DNA of 64,000 nt from Acinetobacter radioresistens DSM 6976 = NBRC 102413 = CIP 103788 (GCF_006757745.1 NZ_AP019740.1:1798001-1862000); one strand, 5' to 3'; positions 28,503 to 38,317 are shown, counted from the stretch's first letter. Translations and numbers: made by a program. Notes: generated by a model not told the origin, from the sequence alone.

Positions 28503-29219
28503 ATGAAGCATTTATTGAAAGGTATAATGGCAATTGGCATTATGCCTTTGGTGATGAGTGGTTGTGTTACTGCGCCGCAACAAGGCAATATGGCCCATCC
28601 ACAAGGAAAACGTATTTTTATACCACAGGAACGCGTGATTATTGAACGTCCGATTCCACCTAAAGTTGTTCCTAATTCTTACCAAACCTGGCTTGCTTCA
28701 GGCGATAATCTTAGACGTGTGCGCGAGTATGAACAGTTTCTGGAACGCAATAACGTCGGCAATATTATCCCCAGCTTTGAACTCATGCGTACTGCCCGTG
28801 ACTGGCAAAAATGTGGCCGCTCACAATATGCCATCCCAAATCGTGAATTATGGAATAACCAGCTGGCAACCATACGTATATTTAAATACCTGGTAGCGTC
28901 TAAAATTCTGACCGATTTTGAAGTGACTTCAGTCTATCGGGATTTACCTTTAAATCAATGTGCTGGTGGGGCCAATTCTTCACGCCATTTGTTCAATTCA
29001 GCTATAGATTTTCGTATAGGGCCAGAGTTTCCTCAACCTGAAGATTATGCTTTCATTGAAAATACCAAATTTAAATTATGCCAATTCTGGTCTCAGCATG
29101 GGCAAAGCTTTAATATGGGTCTTGGCCTGTATGCCTCTGGACAAATTCACATTGATACTCATGGTTACCGTACTTGGGGACCAGATCTGACCCGTAACAG
29201 TTCAATGTGTCATTTCTAA
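28503..29219 (+). CDS. Lipoprotein with M15-type (VanY-like) peptidase domain
   Basis: A 238-residue protein with a lipoprotein signal peptide (lipobox LVMSGC, Cys about residue 21). The C-terminal half has SSRHLFNSAIDFRIG, a match to the S-x-H-x6-D zinc motif of M15 peptidases, and GQIHIDTHGYRTWG, which supplies the last His and the typical WG. M15_3 members cut D-Ala-containing cross-links or endolysin sites in peptidoglycan. The domain probably starts near residue 110 after a proline-rich linker. The envelope location is well supported. Whether it is catalytically active is inferred from the intact zinc ligands. Confidence 0.7.
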   Translation: MKHLLKGIMAIGIMPLVMSGCVTAPQQGNMAHPQGKRIFIPQERVIIERPIPPKVVPNSYQTWLASGDNLRRVREYEQFLERNNVGNIIPSFELMRTARDWQKCGRSQYAIPNRELWNNQLATIRIFKYLVASKILTDFEVTSVYRDLPLNQCAGGANSSRHLFNSAIDFRIGPEFPQPEDYAFIENTKFKLCQFWSQHGQSFNMGLGLYASGQIHIDTHGYRTWGPDLTRNSSMCHF

Positions 29220-29238
29220 TTGAATTTCTGTCAGATAC

Positions 29239-29261
29239 AGGAGGCTTATGCCTCCTTTTTT
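29239..29261 (+). terminator. Intrinsic terminator after the M15 lipoprotein
   Basis: Stem AGGAGGC / GCCTCCT, loop TTAT, followed by TTTTT. Confidence 0.88.
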
Positions 29262-29365
29262 ACAATCAGAAATTGTAGAAAAAACCAGCGAATCTTTTTA
29301 GGGTAAATTGAACTCTGACTAGAAAGGCTTACAATTGCCTCAATGAAAATACAGGTGATCAAATT

Positions 29366-30034
29366 ATGCAGCAGATGTGGACAGAGGTTGACCAATTTAT
29401 TGATTCACATTTAATTCCCGATGATCGATGTTTAGGACGAACTGTAGATAATACAGCACGTCGAGGTCTGCCTGAACATCTGGCAGTTGCCCCTAATCAG
29501 GGAATGCTTCTGCAAATGTTGATCCAGATGAACAATTGCAAGCGAATTCTGGAACTGGGTACTTTTGCTGCTTATAGTACAGTCTGGTTAGCCAGAGCAC
29601 TGGGTGATGAAGGTTATGTGCTTACTATCGAAGGCCGTGAAGCTCATGCTGCTGTCGCACAGGAAAATATCGAGCATTCCGGACTGGCTGCTCAAATTGA
29701 TTTAAAAGTTGGACGTGCTGCTGATATTTTAAATGAATTAATTAAACAGAATGCCGAACCTTTTGATTTTATTTTTATCGATGCCGACAAACAGAGTTAT
29801 TCTGAATACCTGGAATTAAGCTTGAACCTTTCACGTTCAGGAACTTTAATTTTCATGGACAATGTCATACGTGCCGGTGAAATCATCAATCCTGAAAATA
29901 AAAAACCAAGTATTGAGGGTATCCGCGATTTGTTTGAGGCCTTAAAAGGTCATCCTCGACTTCTATCTTCTACAGCTCTACAAACAGTCGGAAGTAAAGG
30001 TCACGATGGGTTTGCATTAGCTATTGTAAAATAA
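29366..30034 (+). CDS. SAM-dependent O-methyltransferase (family 3, catechol-OMT-like)
   Basis: A 222-residue methyltransferase. The SAM-binding motif I is ILELGTFAAYSTVWLARAL (near residue 60), followed by acidic EGREAHAAVAQENI. FDFIFIDADKQSY carries the metal-binding Asp, and IFMDNVIRAGEI follows. This is the Mg-dependent catechol/caffeoyl-CoA O-methyltransferase fold of bacterial YrrM-type proteins. The methyl acceptor is unknown. It is a single gene between two strong terminators. Confidence 0.82.
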   Translation: MQQMWTEVDQFIDSHLIPDDRCLGRTVDNTARRGLPEHLAVAPNQGMLLQMLIQMNNCKRILELGTFAAYSTVWLARALGDEGYVLTIEGREAHAAVAQENIEHSGLAAQIDLKVGRAADILNELIKQNAEPFDFIFIDADKQSYSEYLELSLNLSRSGTLIFMDNVIRAGEIINPENKKPSIEGIRDLFEALKGHPRLLSSTALQTVGSKGHDGFALAIVK

Positions 30035-30100
30035 AAACTCAAAAGCATAAAAAACAATCACTATAAAAATATTTTTAAATTTCATTATTTTACATATACT

Positions 30101-30149
30101 GTCCATATAGTTATCCACAGTAATTGCGGATAACTATATGGACTTTTTT
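30101..30149 (+). terminator. Very long intrinsic terminator after the methyltransferase
   Basis: A perfect 16-bp stem (30101-30116 with 30128-30143), an 11-nt loop and a run of about 6 T. It contains TTATCCACA, a DnaA-box look-alike, which I regard as coincidence. Confidence 0.88.
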
Positions 30150-30220
30150 AATACTATTTAAAACTTTACAACTTATTCTAAATATATTAATGGCTAAATA
30201 GATTGGTCTTTAAAGATCAA

Positions 30221-31063
30221 TTATTTTGCTACTAATAGCGGAACTGTCGCGTTACGGAAAATAGTTGTAGCGATACTACCCAAGAAAAATTGCCGAATTT
30301 TACTCTGACTAAAGGCTCCCAGAACAATGATCTGAATTCCATGTTCACGCTGATAATCTAAAATATTTTCTGCTACATCTCCATAGCGATATTCTACTAC
30401 AACATCGAGTCCTGCATTCTTCAAGAACTGAGTAGGCTCATTTAGAACCTCCGGTTGGTCACCTACATAAAGCAAATGGCACTGCAACTGTCTAAGCAGG
30501 TCACTCACTGCAATGCGGCGCATCATGGCAAGACAGGTCGGTGAATACTCATAGGCAAAAATAAACCGTGTTGGTGGCTTAAACGTTTCACCTACCGTCA
30601 TTACCGTACTTTTTACACCACGGATAAAGTTTTCAACGTTACTACCAATTGCTTTGTTACGTTCAGCAGAGCGTTCACCCACACGGCCAATCACAACAAT
30701 ATCTTCTTCATGAAGCAAATTGAAACTCTGCTCCAGAAAATCTCCCTTTTCCTGAATTTTAGTACAGGTAATACCGTATTTTTCTTGAATCAGATTGGAA
30801 ATATGTTTAAGCAGATTATTACTATAATCCATGGCAAGTTCACTTTGTTTCTGTTCAAGTTCTGCCAGTTCTTTCAAGAGCATGGCATTACTTTCAAAGC
30901 CAATTACGCCACTAATTTCTCCCAAATGATAACTGGCAGGGTAATAATCCAGAATCTGTAATAGCACTAGTTCTCGTTGTGTTTTCGATGCTATCCAGGC
31001 AGCTGCCTCAGCAATTGCATTGATACATGGAGATGAGTCAATACATGCAATTACACGGTTCAT
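30221..31063 (-). CDS. Tandem-domain universal stress protein
   Basis: A 280-residue protein with two UspA domains. Domain 1 begins MNRVIACIDSSPC and domain 2 begins near residue 150 at RFIFAYEYSPTC. It ends with the nucleotide-site-like LGAFSQSKIRQFFLGSIATTIF. A start at the ATG 31063 is supported by GAGAGG 6-12 nt upstream. The open frame to 31132 has no ribosome site. Tandem Usp proteins bind ATP and are induced under stress or stationary phase. The partner is unknown. Confidence 0.88.
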   Translation of the reverse strand: MNRVIACIDSSPCINAIAEAAAWIASKTQRELVLLQILDYYPASYHLGEISGVIGFESNAMLLKELAELEQKQSELAMDYSNNLLKHISNLIQEKYGITCTKIQEKGDFLEQSFNLLHEEDIVVIGRVGERSAERNKAIGSNVENFIRGVKSTVMTVGETFKPPTRFIFAYEYSPTCLAMMRRIAVSDLLRQLQCHLLYVGDQPEVLNEPTQFLKNAGLDVVVEYRYGDVAENILDYQREHGIQIIVLGAFSQSKIRQFFLGSIATTIFRNATVPLLVAK

Positions 31064-31215
31064 TTTACGCCTCTCTTTAGGTCTTAACGCCCAATATGTT
31101 TTAATGTCATAACTTAAGCTATCACAAAGCAAGTACTTTATGCGTTAATTTTTTAAACTGGAAAACCTGCCAGTAAAATAATCATTTATAAATATTCTAT
31201 ATTAGAATGCAGTTT

Positions 31216-31833
31216 TTATTTCCGATAGCGAATCAGTTTAGCAGGATTTCCTGCCACAATTTCACAGGTAGCCACATCATGTGTCACCATACTATTCATA
31301 CCGACTACTGCATGTGCTCCTATTTTGATACCATCTTTTACACCAACATGTGCACCTAACCACACATCTTTCCCAATCTCAATTCCCTGAGAACGCACCG
31401 GTTGCTGGTAGATCGCCTGTTCAAGTGCCATACCATGATCAAATGCATACAGATGACAATAAGCGGCAATCCTGGCCTGATCATGTAGACGGATTCCAGC
31501 ACGACCACCATCTAAAATACAATGGTGATTAATCGCGACTTCCTGCCCGATCTCAATTGGACCATGTAAGGTACAGTCTGCTGCAATAAAGCTATGATCG
31601 CCAATAATAATCTTGCGTCCCGGTTCGGCAAAAATATGGGCAAGTGGTGAAATAAAGCAGTTTTTACCAATCTCTACTGTTTCCATTTCCATCAGATAAG
31701 CCTGATATTCCTGCTGCCATGCTTCGGCCCAGGCCCGATGATGGGGCTTTAACGTATAGTACAGCCAAGGCATATAATTCAAGCGGTGCTTATGCTGATC
31801 TCTATATTTTAGTAAAGGATCCTGTTCAGGCAT
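31216..31833 (-). CDS. Hexapeptide-repeat acyltransferase (LbetaH fold)
   Basis: A 205-residue protein made mostly of hexapeptide turns, for example the stretches around IIGDHSFIAADCTLHG, IGKDVWLGAHVGVKDGIKIG and the closing AVVGMNSMVTHDVATCEIVAGNPAKLIRY, typical of maltose/galactoside/capsule O-acetyltransferases. It forms a left-handed beta-helix trimer and uses an acyl-CoA donor. The substrate is unknown. The start overlaps the stop of the YigZ gene by 8 bp, which implies a two-gene operon. Confidence 0.8.
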   Translation of the reverse strand: MPEQDPLLKYRDQHKHRLNYMPWLYYTLKPHHRAWAEAWQQEYQAYLMEMETVEIGKNCFISPLAHIFAEPGRKIIIGDHSFIAADCTLHGPIEIGQEVAINHHCILDGGRAGIRLHDQARIAAYCHLYAFDHGMALEQAIYQQPVRSQGIEIGKDVWLGAHVGVKDGIKIGAHAVVGMNSMVTHDVATCEIVAGNPAKLIRYRK

Positions 31834-32422
31834 GCTCCTGCTCCTGTAATTTTAGCTGTTCCCGTCCCCGGCTAATATCTTGAAGTTTTAAATTAAAGGA
31901 ATGAATCTGATGCACTTGCAAAAGTAACTCTACTTCTACTCCTGTAGCTGTATAATTTTCCTGAAACTCAATCTGCTGCTGGTTAAGTTCATATTGCAAT
32001 ATAGCCCATTCATTAAAATGACAGCAGAAGTAAGCCTGTTTTTTCTCAATTACTTCAACCTTTTCTGCCAGCAGCAGGCACTGTCCAGCACATCCACCAT
32101 AAGCCCGTACCAGCCCTCCTGTGCCCAGCTTGATTCCACCATACCAGCGGTTAACCAAGACAATAACATTGGTAAGTTCATTCCCTTCAATAGTGGCAAA
32201 AATAGGACGGCCTGCTGTTCCTGAAGGTTCCCCGTCATCGTTAAAACGGATTTGATGCCCAATTTTCCAAGCCCAGCACTGATGAGTAGTACTATGATCT
32301 TTATAAGTTTCAAGAAAATCTTTTACTGCCTGTTCATTATCTACAGGCGCAGCAATTGCAAGGAAACGACTCTTCTTGATTTCTTCTTCAAACTGCACTG
32401 GGGAGGAAATTGTAAACGGCAT
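31826..32422 (-). CDS. YigZ/IMPACT-family protein
   Basis: A 198-residue protein from the ATG at 32422 (GGTGAT just upstream). The open frame to 32506 runs through the terminator and is rejected. Signatures are KKSRFLAIAAPV, HQCWAWKIG, FNDDGEPSGTAGRPI and VNRWYGGIKLGTGGLVRAYG, all hallmarks of the UPF0029/IMPACT N-terminal domain, followed by a small DUF1949-like C-terminal domain. The function in bacteria is not settled; a link to ribosomes or RNA has been proposed. It heads a short operon with the acyltransferase. Confidence 0.88.
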   Translation of the reverse strand: MPFTISSPVQFEEEIKKSRFLAIAAPVDNEQAVKDFLETYKDHSTTHQCWAWKIGHQIRFNDDGEPSGTAGRPIFATIEGNELTNVIVLVNRWYGGIKLGTGGLVRAYGGCAGQCLLLAEKVEVIEKKQAYFCCHFNEWAILQYELNQQQIEFQENYTATGVEVELLLQVHQIHSFNLKLQDISRGREQLKLQEQEHA

Positions 32423-32477
32423 ATCACCATCACATGTTGCAACAAATATTAAGTATAACCGGTTTAATTTTAAAAAT

Positions 32478-32503
32478 AAAAAAGCCTCCCTCAGGAGGCT
32501 TTT
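32478..32503 (-). terminator. Terminator of the type I secretion operon
   Basis: Stem AAAAGCCTCC / GGAGGCTTTT with a 4-nt loop. On the minus strand it is followed by TTTATTTTTA. It lies 14 bp after the hlyD stop and insulates the next operon. Confidence 0.88.
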
Positions 32504-32516
32504 CAAAGTAAGTTTC

Positions 32517-33707
32517 TTAACGTTCCCGTAGAGCTTCCTTAGCTTTATTAAATGGTTTAAGCAGATAGTCCAATACTGTTTTCTGTCCGGTACGAATATC
32601 TACCGTTGCCACCATCCCCGGGGTAATTCCGAAACTCTGCCCGGCCTTATTGATCAGCTTGTCCGTATCGGTACGGATGTAAACCCGGTAGTAGAACTGG
32701 TCCTGCTTCACTTCATCACGAATGGTATCCGGTGAAATTACGGTTACCTTCCCCTTGAGTCCACCGTAAATTGAATAGTCATAGGCCGTGATTTTTACCA
32801 GCGCATCCTGTCCCGGCCGAATAAAAGCAATATCCCTGGGAGAGATGCGTGCTTCGATCAAGAGCTGTTCATCCAGGGGAACAATCGTCATCAGCTTACC
32901 ATTTTGCGGCACTACTCCACCGCGGGTCATTACATCAATTTCCTTTACAATTCCACGGACCGGCGCCTTGAAAGTGGTACGCTGCAGAGTATCAGATTTA
33001 CCTTTGACCACCTGCTGCTGGGTTTCAATATCTGTGTTGGCTTTGGCCAGTTCCTCTCGTGCTTTTACATAGTACTGGTTACGCAAATCATTCATCTGGT
33101 TTTGCAGATCATTCGCTTCACGCTTTAAACGCAGGACTTCAACTTCGCTGGCTGCCCCTTTAGCAACTAGCGGCTCGGTCATAACCAGTTCCTGCCTGAC
33201 CAGCTCCAGTGCCTGTTTAAGTCCCGACATGGACTGTTCCAGATTGCTGCGCCTTGAATAATAGAGCGCAGTTTCTTCCTGAACCAGTGCCGGTACTTTA
33301 CGTACACTTTCTGGAAATGATAATGGCGTACCATTTACCTCAGAGCGTAAGCGTGCCGCAGTTGCCTGTGCCGAAACCAGCAGCGACTCGGACTCTCCTA
33401 CATTGGAAGCAAAGCGGGTTGGGTCAAGCTGGGCCAGTACCTGTCCCTGCTCGACAATATCACCTTCCTTAACGTTGAGACGGGTCAATATGCCACCTTC
33501 CAAGGACTGAATTACCTGTTCTTTCGATGACGCAATCACCTTTCCGGTTCCGGTTGAGACCTCCTCAAGTTTAAACAACCAGGCCCAGACCAGCAGTACC
33601 AGCAGACATAAGCCGACAATCCAGATTACCAGACTTGATTTGGGTAAGGGAGGCTCCCGGTAAGAGACTGTCATAGAACGTTGCAGTTCAGGTTTGTGAT
33701 CACTCAT
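32517..33707 (-). CDS. T1SS periplasmic adaptor, HlyD family
   Basis: A 396-residue membrane fusion protein. One N-terminal helix (about residues 26-46) is followed by a biotinyl-lipoyl-like half EEVSTGTGKVIASSKEQVIQ, a long coiled-coil hairpin (residues about 120-250) and the second lipoyl half TFKAPVRGIVKEIDV. The C terminus carries the HlyD beta-barrel, including SPDTIRDE and GMVATVDIRTG. It bridges the inner-membrane ABC transporter and TolC. The start overlaps the ABC gene stop by 4 bp. Confidence 0.9.
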   Translation of the reverse strand: MSDHKPELQRSMTVSYREPPLPKSSLVIWIVGLCLLVLLVWAWLFKLEEVSTGTGKVIASSKEQVIQSLEGGILTRLNVKEGDIVEQGQVLAQLDPTRFASNVGESESLLVSAQATAARLRSEVNGTPLSFPESVRKVPALVQEETALYYSRRSNLEQSMSGLKQALELVRQELVMTEPLVAKGAASEVEVLRLKREANDLQNQMNDLRNQYYVKAREELAKANTDIETQQQVVKGKSDTLQRTTFKAPVRGIVKEIDVMTRGGVVPQNGKLMTIVPLDEQLLIEARISPRDIAFIRPGQDALVKITAYDYSIYGGLKGKVTVISPDTIRDEVKQDQFYYRVYIRTDTDKLINKAGQSFGITPGMVATVDIRTGQKTVLDYLLKPFNKAKEALRER

Positions 33708-35848
33708 GCCTGGCCTCCTTGAAGGGTCTTATGGGGCTGTACTGCTACAGTTTGCTGCAGGATCTGGTCTCTCGGCCCGTCCATCATGATCCGGCCCTCA
33801 TTTATAATAATAATCCGGTCTACCAGTTCCAGCACTGCACGCCGGTGGGTTGCCACGATCAGGGTACGGTGTGACAGCCAGCCCTTAAGGTGGTCAATCA
33901 GCTGTTTTTCTGAAACGTCATCAATAGAAGCAGTAGGTTCATCCAGCAATAAAATATTAGGCTGGCGAATCAGTAACCGGGCTAATAATAATGCCTGACG
34001 CTGCCCACCCGAAAACCCGATTCCCCCTTCCAGAATAATATGGTCCAAGCCTTCTTTTTTCTCTTTAATAAAATGCAATGCACCGGTAATTGCCAGTGCC
34101 TTTAACACATCCTCATCGCTGGCCAGAGGCGCACCTAAAGTCAGGTTTTCGCGGATGGTACCATAAAACAGGTGAGCATTCTGGTTAAGCAAAGCTACAT
34201 CGCGGCGTACATCTGACGGGTCAATCAGGTTCAGGTCTAATCCATCCAGGTCAATGTTCCCTTGCAGGGGAACCTGCATTCCGGCCAGCAACTGTAGCAA
34301 AGTCGTTTTACCGGCACCATTGCGGCCAAGTATGGCAATCTTTTCACCTTCACGGATACTGAGCTTTGGAATCATCAGGCTGGGTTTCGGGTCATCTTCA
34401 CCATATTTAAAGACTATGCCGTTGAGTTCATAATTGCCATATAGTACAGGCCGGTGAATCAGACTGGCCCGCTCAGGCTGATCTACCGGTTTTTTCATTA
34501 GCTCATCCAGACTCTGTTTAGCTACTTTAGCCTGCTGCAAACGTCCCAGCACACCTGTAATCTGTGAAATTGGCGCCAGCATACGTGAAGACAGGATTGA
34601 GCAGGCTACCAGTGCACCAGTAGTCATGTCACCTTCCATTACAGCAAAAGCACCGACCAGCACTACAATGGCATAAGTCAGTCCCTGGATTTTCTGAGTC
34701 CAGGCTGTCATTACGCCGACAATCTTGCGCTGTTTCATACTGACATCGGCAGAGACTTCATTCATATGGTTCCACTGGTTCTGAAAGCGGGATTCTGCCC
34801 GTAGCAGCTTGATATCTTCAATTCCCTGTACGGCTTCAACCAGTATGGCATTTCGGATAGAGGATTCACGCATGCCTTCCTGCGCAAGCTTGGCCAGCGG
34901 CTTCTGGGCCAGAATACCGGGAATAATCATCAGCGGTACCACTAGCAGCATCACCCAGAACAGGTTGCCACCGATGATCCAGAAGATAACCAGAAACAGA
35001 AAGAAAAAAGGTAAATCGGCAATGGCACTGATTGTGGTTGAGGTGACCAGTTCCCTTACACCTTCGAGTTCACGTATCTGGGAGATAAAAGTTCCGGTTG
35101 ATTTTGAACGTTCGCTGTTTTTAATCCGTAATGCATGACCAAATACCCGATCTGAAACTTTAAGGTCAGCACGTTTGCCAATAATATCGGACAGGTAAAC
35201 CCGGGCTACCCGCATGATAAATTCAAAGATCGCAGCAATCAGTACCCCTCCAGCCAGAACCCATAAAGTTGGAATGGATTGGGAAGGTACGACCCGGTCA
35301 TAAACCTGCATGGAAAAGATAATAGTCGCCAGTGCCAGAATATTTGCCATGAGAGAGGCAAACATAATGTCGATATAACGTTTCCAGTCCTTGAGGACAA
35401 TGCTCCAGAACCAGTTAGCTTCATAAGGCTTGATATATTCATCAATCCGCGCATCAGGTACCGAACTCTCAGGCCGGAGGATGTAAACAGTTTTAATGAC
35501 TGGCTGTAGCTCATCTACTTTAAAACTTTGCGCCAGGCCCTGATCGCCACTCAGCTGTATACTGACATTACCGGCGGTGTCGGCCTTGTCAATCACTCCC
35601 ACCTGTCCATTTCGGAATTCAACCAGAACCGGCAAACGCCAGGGATTCAGTATATCGGGCGTAAATTTACTCTTACGTAAGCTTAAACCTACCTGACGGG
35701 TCATCAATAACAGAACCTCATCCAGAGTCTGGATCTGGTTCCAGTCCAGCTGCAAACGAATGCGCTCTTCAGAGGTTTCAATACGGTAATGTCGGGCAAC
35801 CGTCATTACGCCCTGTAGCCAAGGCTGGTAATTTATTTTTGTACTCAT
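33704..35848 (-). CDS. T1SS ABC transporter with degenerate C39 domain (LapB/LssB type)
   Basis: A 714-residue exporter. Residues 1 to about 125 form a C39-peptidase-like domain in which the catalytic cysteine position reads PWLQGVMTVA, so it should bind rather than cleave cargo. Six membrane helices follow (about 155-430). The nucleotide-binding domain has Walker A LGRNGAGKTTLL, signature GFSGGQRQALLLARLL and Walker B ILLLDEPTASID. This is the subfamily that exports giant adhesins or RTX proteins. The substrate gene is not in the window. The gene overlaps both neighbours by 4 bp. Confidence 0.9.
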   Translation of the reverse strand: MSTKINYQPWLQGVMTVARHYRIETSEERIRLQLDWNQIQTLDEVLLLMTRQVGLSLRKSKFTPDILNPWRLPVLVEFRNGQVGVIDKADTAGNVSIQLSGDQGLAQSFKVDELQPVIKTVYILRPESSVPDARIDEYIKPYEANWFWSIVLKDWKRYIDIMFASLMANILALATIIFSMQVYDRVVPSQSIPTLWVLAGGVLIAAIFEFIMRVARVYLSDIIGKRADLKVSDRVFGHALRIKNSERSKSTGTFISQIRELEGVRELVTSTTISAIADLPFFFLFLVIFWIIGGNLFWVMLLVVPLMIIPGILAQKPLAKLAQEGMRESSIRNAILVEAVQGIEDIKLLRAESRFQNQWNHMNEVSADVSMKQRKIVGVMTAWTQKIQGLTYAIVVLVGAFAVMEGDMTTGALVACSILSSRMLAPISQITGVLGRLQQAKVAKQSLDELMKKPVDQPERASLIHRPVLYGNYELNGIVFKYGEDDPKPSLMIPKLSIREGEKIAILGRNGAGKTTLLQLLAGMQVPLQGNIDLDGLDLNLIDPSDVRRDVALLNQNAHLFYGTIRENLTLGAPLASDEDVLKALAITGALHFIKEKKEGLDHIILEGGIGFSGGQRQALLLARLLIRQPNILLLDEPTASIDDVSEKQLIDHLKGWLSHRTLIVATHRRAVLELVDRIIIINEGRIMMDGPRDQILQQTVAVQPHKTLQGGQA

Positions 35849-37353
35849 GGCTGAATTTCAAATCCCTGAATCGAAATATTATTTAAGTCATAGACATCAC
35901 GTGAACGTCCTGTTGCCGCGATATTCTGAACAATACTGTCATAAATGTCATAACGGGCGATTTCAATCTCTGAAGCCGAGGAATGGATGGATTGTTCGGC
36001 ATTGAGCAAATCCACTACCGTCCGCGTTCCAAGTTTATACTGTTCCTGATAGAGCTCTTTTGTCCGCACAGTGGTAGCCTGTCTTGCAACGAGTACCTGC
36101 ATCTGTCTCTGCTTATTTTCAACCTGTTCACGGGTGGTCCGTACCTGATCCAGCACATCAAGATAAACTGCATTAACTCTGGCCCGGGCTGCCTGCTCCG
36201 CATAACCCGCTGCACGTGTCTGCGAAGTTACTGCCCCGCCCTGATAAAAGTTGCTGGTAGCCTCTAGCATGACAGAGCTGTAGAGCCCATCATCTTCATT
36301 ATTATTGGGATTCTGGCCATTAACTGCCTGGCTCAGCGAACCTCTAACATTCAAGGTTGGATAACGGCTTAACCGGGTTTGTTCTCTTTGCGATTTTGCA
36401 ATCTCGACCTGTGCCTGAGCAACCATCATCTGCGGGATCGTAGTAAATTGTGGCTCTTCATATAATGCTGATCGGGCTACCAGTGTTTCTGGTATGATCC
36501 AGCCAGTGTGGCTGACTTCAAAACCCAGCAAGGTGCGCAGCCGTTGCTGATACTGCCGCAGAAAAGACTGTTGCGCAATTAGATTTGCCTGGGCGGATTC
36601 AAGATAAGACTGGGCCTGTACCGGATCAGCCTGACTGATGATACCTGCTTTAGCGCGCAGGTTAGCAATCTCCAGAATATATTGAATACCGCTGATCTGC
36701 TGCTGGGCAATCCGGCTAAGCTCCTGATATCGCTTAATGTTAATCACGGTATTAGCAACTTCAAGAGCAATTTCATCAATACTGACCAGCACATTGGCCT
36801 GTTCAGCCTGTAATCGGGCTTGTTCAGTATTCACACCGGAGCGGACCTTACCAAAATCATAGAGCATCTGAATGGCATTCAGGCTCAGCAACTGTCTGCC
36901 CCGCTCTCCTGTGGTCATATCACCCGTACTTAAACCACCTGAAAGCTGTGGATAATAGCCAGCCCTGGCCACATCAATATTGGCATTTTGTGCAGCAACA
37001 GACGAAATACTCTGAGTAATTTGCGGATTACGCTGCACAGCCAGTCGCACCGCTTCAATCAGTGAAAGCTCTGTGGAGACTTGAGTCGAAACAGACGCCG
37101 GACTAGCTGAACCCACTACAGGCAACTCCTGAATAGCAGACCGATCCAGCTGAAAATTGCTAAGTTCTGCAATATTTACCTGTCGATATGATTCATTCTG
37201 CTGAGGTGAGAACAACTGGACAAGATTGTTTTTTAAAGTATGGTAACTTTCACCAGGAGTGGCGGCATTTAAGGTAGTTAAAGGTGCTAGGGTTAAATAT
37301 AGAACCGCAGGTATTAATCCATTAACTTTTTTATTAATTACTTTATTCTTCAT
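35845..37353 (-). CDS. T1SS outer-membrane channel, TolC family
   Basis: A 502-residue protein with an N-terminal signal peptide (cleavage near residue 31, TLNAA). Two internally homologous outer-membrane-efflux repeats follow: SLIEAVRLAVQRNPQI, AGYYPQLSGGLS in the first half and QREQTRLSRYPTLNVRGSL, LGTRTVVDLLNAEQ in the second. It is AgG/LapE-like and forms the exit duct of the secretion system. It is the first gene of the tolC-hlyB-hlyD operon. An operon of this composition secretes RTX and Bap-type proteins in other Acinetobacter; here that is inferred by analogy. Confidence 0.88.
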   Translation of the reverse strand: MKNKVINKKVNGLIPAVLYLTLAPLTTLNAATPGESYHTLKNNLVQLFSPQQNESYRQVNIAELSNFQLDRSAIQELPVVGSASPASVSTQVSTELSLIEAVRLAVQRNPQITQSISSVAAQNANIDVARAGYYPQLSGGLSTGDMTTGERGRQLLSLNAIQMLYDFGKVRSGVNTEQARLQAEQANVLVSIDEIALEVANTVINIKRYQELSRIAQQQISGIQYILEIANLRAKAGIISQADPVQAQSYLESAQANLIAQQSFLRQYQQRLRTLLGFEVSHTGWIIPETLVARSALYEEPQFTTIPQMMVAQAQVEIAKSQREQTRLSRYPTLNVRGSLSQAVNGQNPNNNEDDGLYSSVMLEATSNFYQGGAVTSQTRAAGYAEQAARARVNAVYLDVLDQVRTTREQVENKQRQMQVLVARQATTVRTKELYQEQYKLGTRTVVDLLNAEQSIHSSASEIEIARYDIYDSIVQNIAATGRSRDVYDLNNISIQGFEIQP

Positions 37354-37570
37354 AAAAGGGTTACAGTGTTGAACGCTTTGCTATAGGTATAATTTGGAAC
37401 TTTTACATTTTACATATTTTTAATAACTGAACCGTAATTTTTGTTAAATAGTTTTACTGGTTTTTAAAATTGTAATTAAGGAAAAAGCTCACAAGATTTA
37501 TTTTAAATCTCAGTAAAATAAAAGAGCTTATGAGCGGTTTAGAAGTAGGATCAAAAAAAAGACTGTCTAA

Positions 37571-38317
37571 TTAAACTGTGAAATCCTCACCTAAATAGAC
37601 CTGCCGCACTGTTTCATTTTCCAAGATTTCTTGTGGTGTACCCTCTGCAATCACTGCACCTTCACTGACAATATAAGCTTTTTCACAAATAGCCAGTGTT
37701 TCACGAACATTATGATCAGTGATGAGTACACCGATGCCACGTTCTTTCAGATTACGAATAATATCTTTAATATCGCCTACTGAAATCGGATCAACGCCTG
37801 CAAAGGGTTCATCCAGCAGCATAAATTTCGGATCAGCAGCCAGAGCACGTGCGATCTCGGCCCGACGGCGTTCACCGCCAGAAACACTCATACCTAATGA
37901 ATCTTTAATATGAGTAATTTTGAAGTCATTCAGTAGTTCATTCAAACGTTGCTGACGTTGCTGTTTATTCAGGTCTCTACGGGTTTCCAGAATCGCCATG
38001 ATATTTTCAGCAATTGTCAGCTTGCGAAAAATTGATGCTTCCTGAGGTAAATAGCCAATTCCCTTACGCGCACGCTCATGCATGGCCAGATCTGAAAGAT
38101 CCAGATGATCCAGATGGATTTCACCTTTATCCATACGGACCAAGCCGACCACCATATAAAAACTGGTCGTTTTACCGGCTCCATTTGGACCCAGGAGACC
38201 AACAATTTGACCGCTCTGCATGGAAAAAGACACATCTTTCACAACCCAGCGTTTGTTGTAGTTTTTTGCCAGATGCTTAATAGTAAGAGTTTGTGGCTGG
38301 CTTAGTGATTGCTCCAT
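37571..38317 (-). CDS. lptB: LPS export ABC ATPase LptB
   Basis: A 248-residue ATPase. Walker A is [15 protein letters not shown], the Q-loop/LptFG-coupling region is [15 protein letters not shown], the signature is [16 protein letters not shown] and Walker B is [13 protein letters not shown] with the switch His in [10 protein letters not shown]. LptB powers extraction of LPS or LOS from the inner membrane through LptFG, and LptC and LptA pass it across the periplasm. The start abuts the lptA stop. rpoN, often next to lptB in other bacteria, is not here. Confidence 0.96.
   Translation of the reverse strand: MEQSLSQPQTLTIKHLAKNYNKRWVVKDVSFSMQSGQIVGLLGPNGAGKTTSFYMVVGLVRMDKGEIHLDHLDLSDLAMHERARKGIGYLPQEASIFRKLTIAENIMAILETRRDLNKQQRQQRLNELLNDFKITHIKDSLGMSVSGGERRRAEIARALAADPKFMLLDEPFAGVDPISVGDIKDIIRNLKERGIGVLITDHNVRETLAICEKAYIVSEGAVIAEGTPQEILENETVRQVYLGEDFTV

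Noticed and set aside
30112-30120. TTATCCACA, a perfect DnaA-box sequence
   Set aside because: It is a single copy inside a terminator stem with no dnaA, dnaN or further boxes nearby, so no origin is supported.
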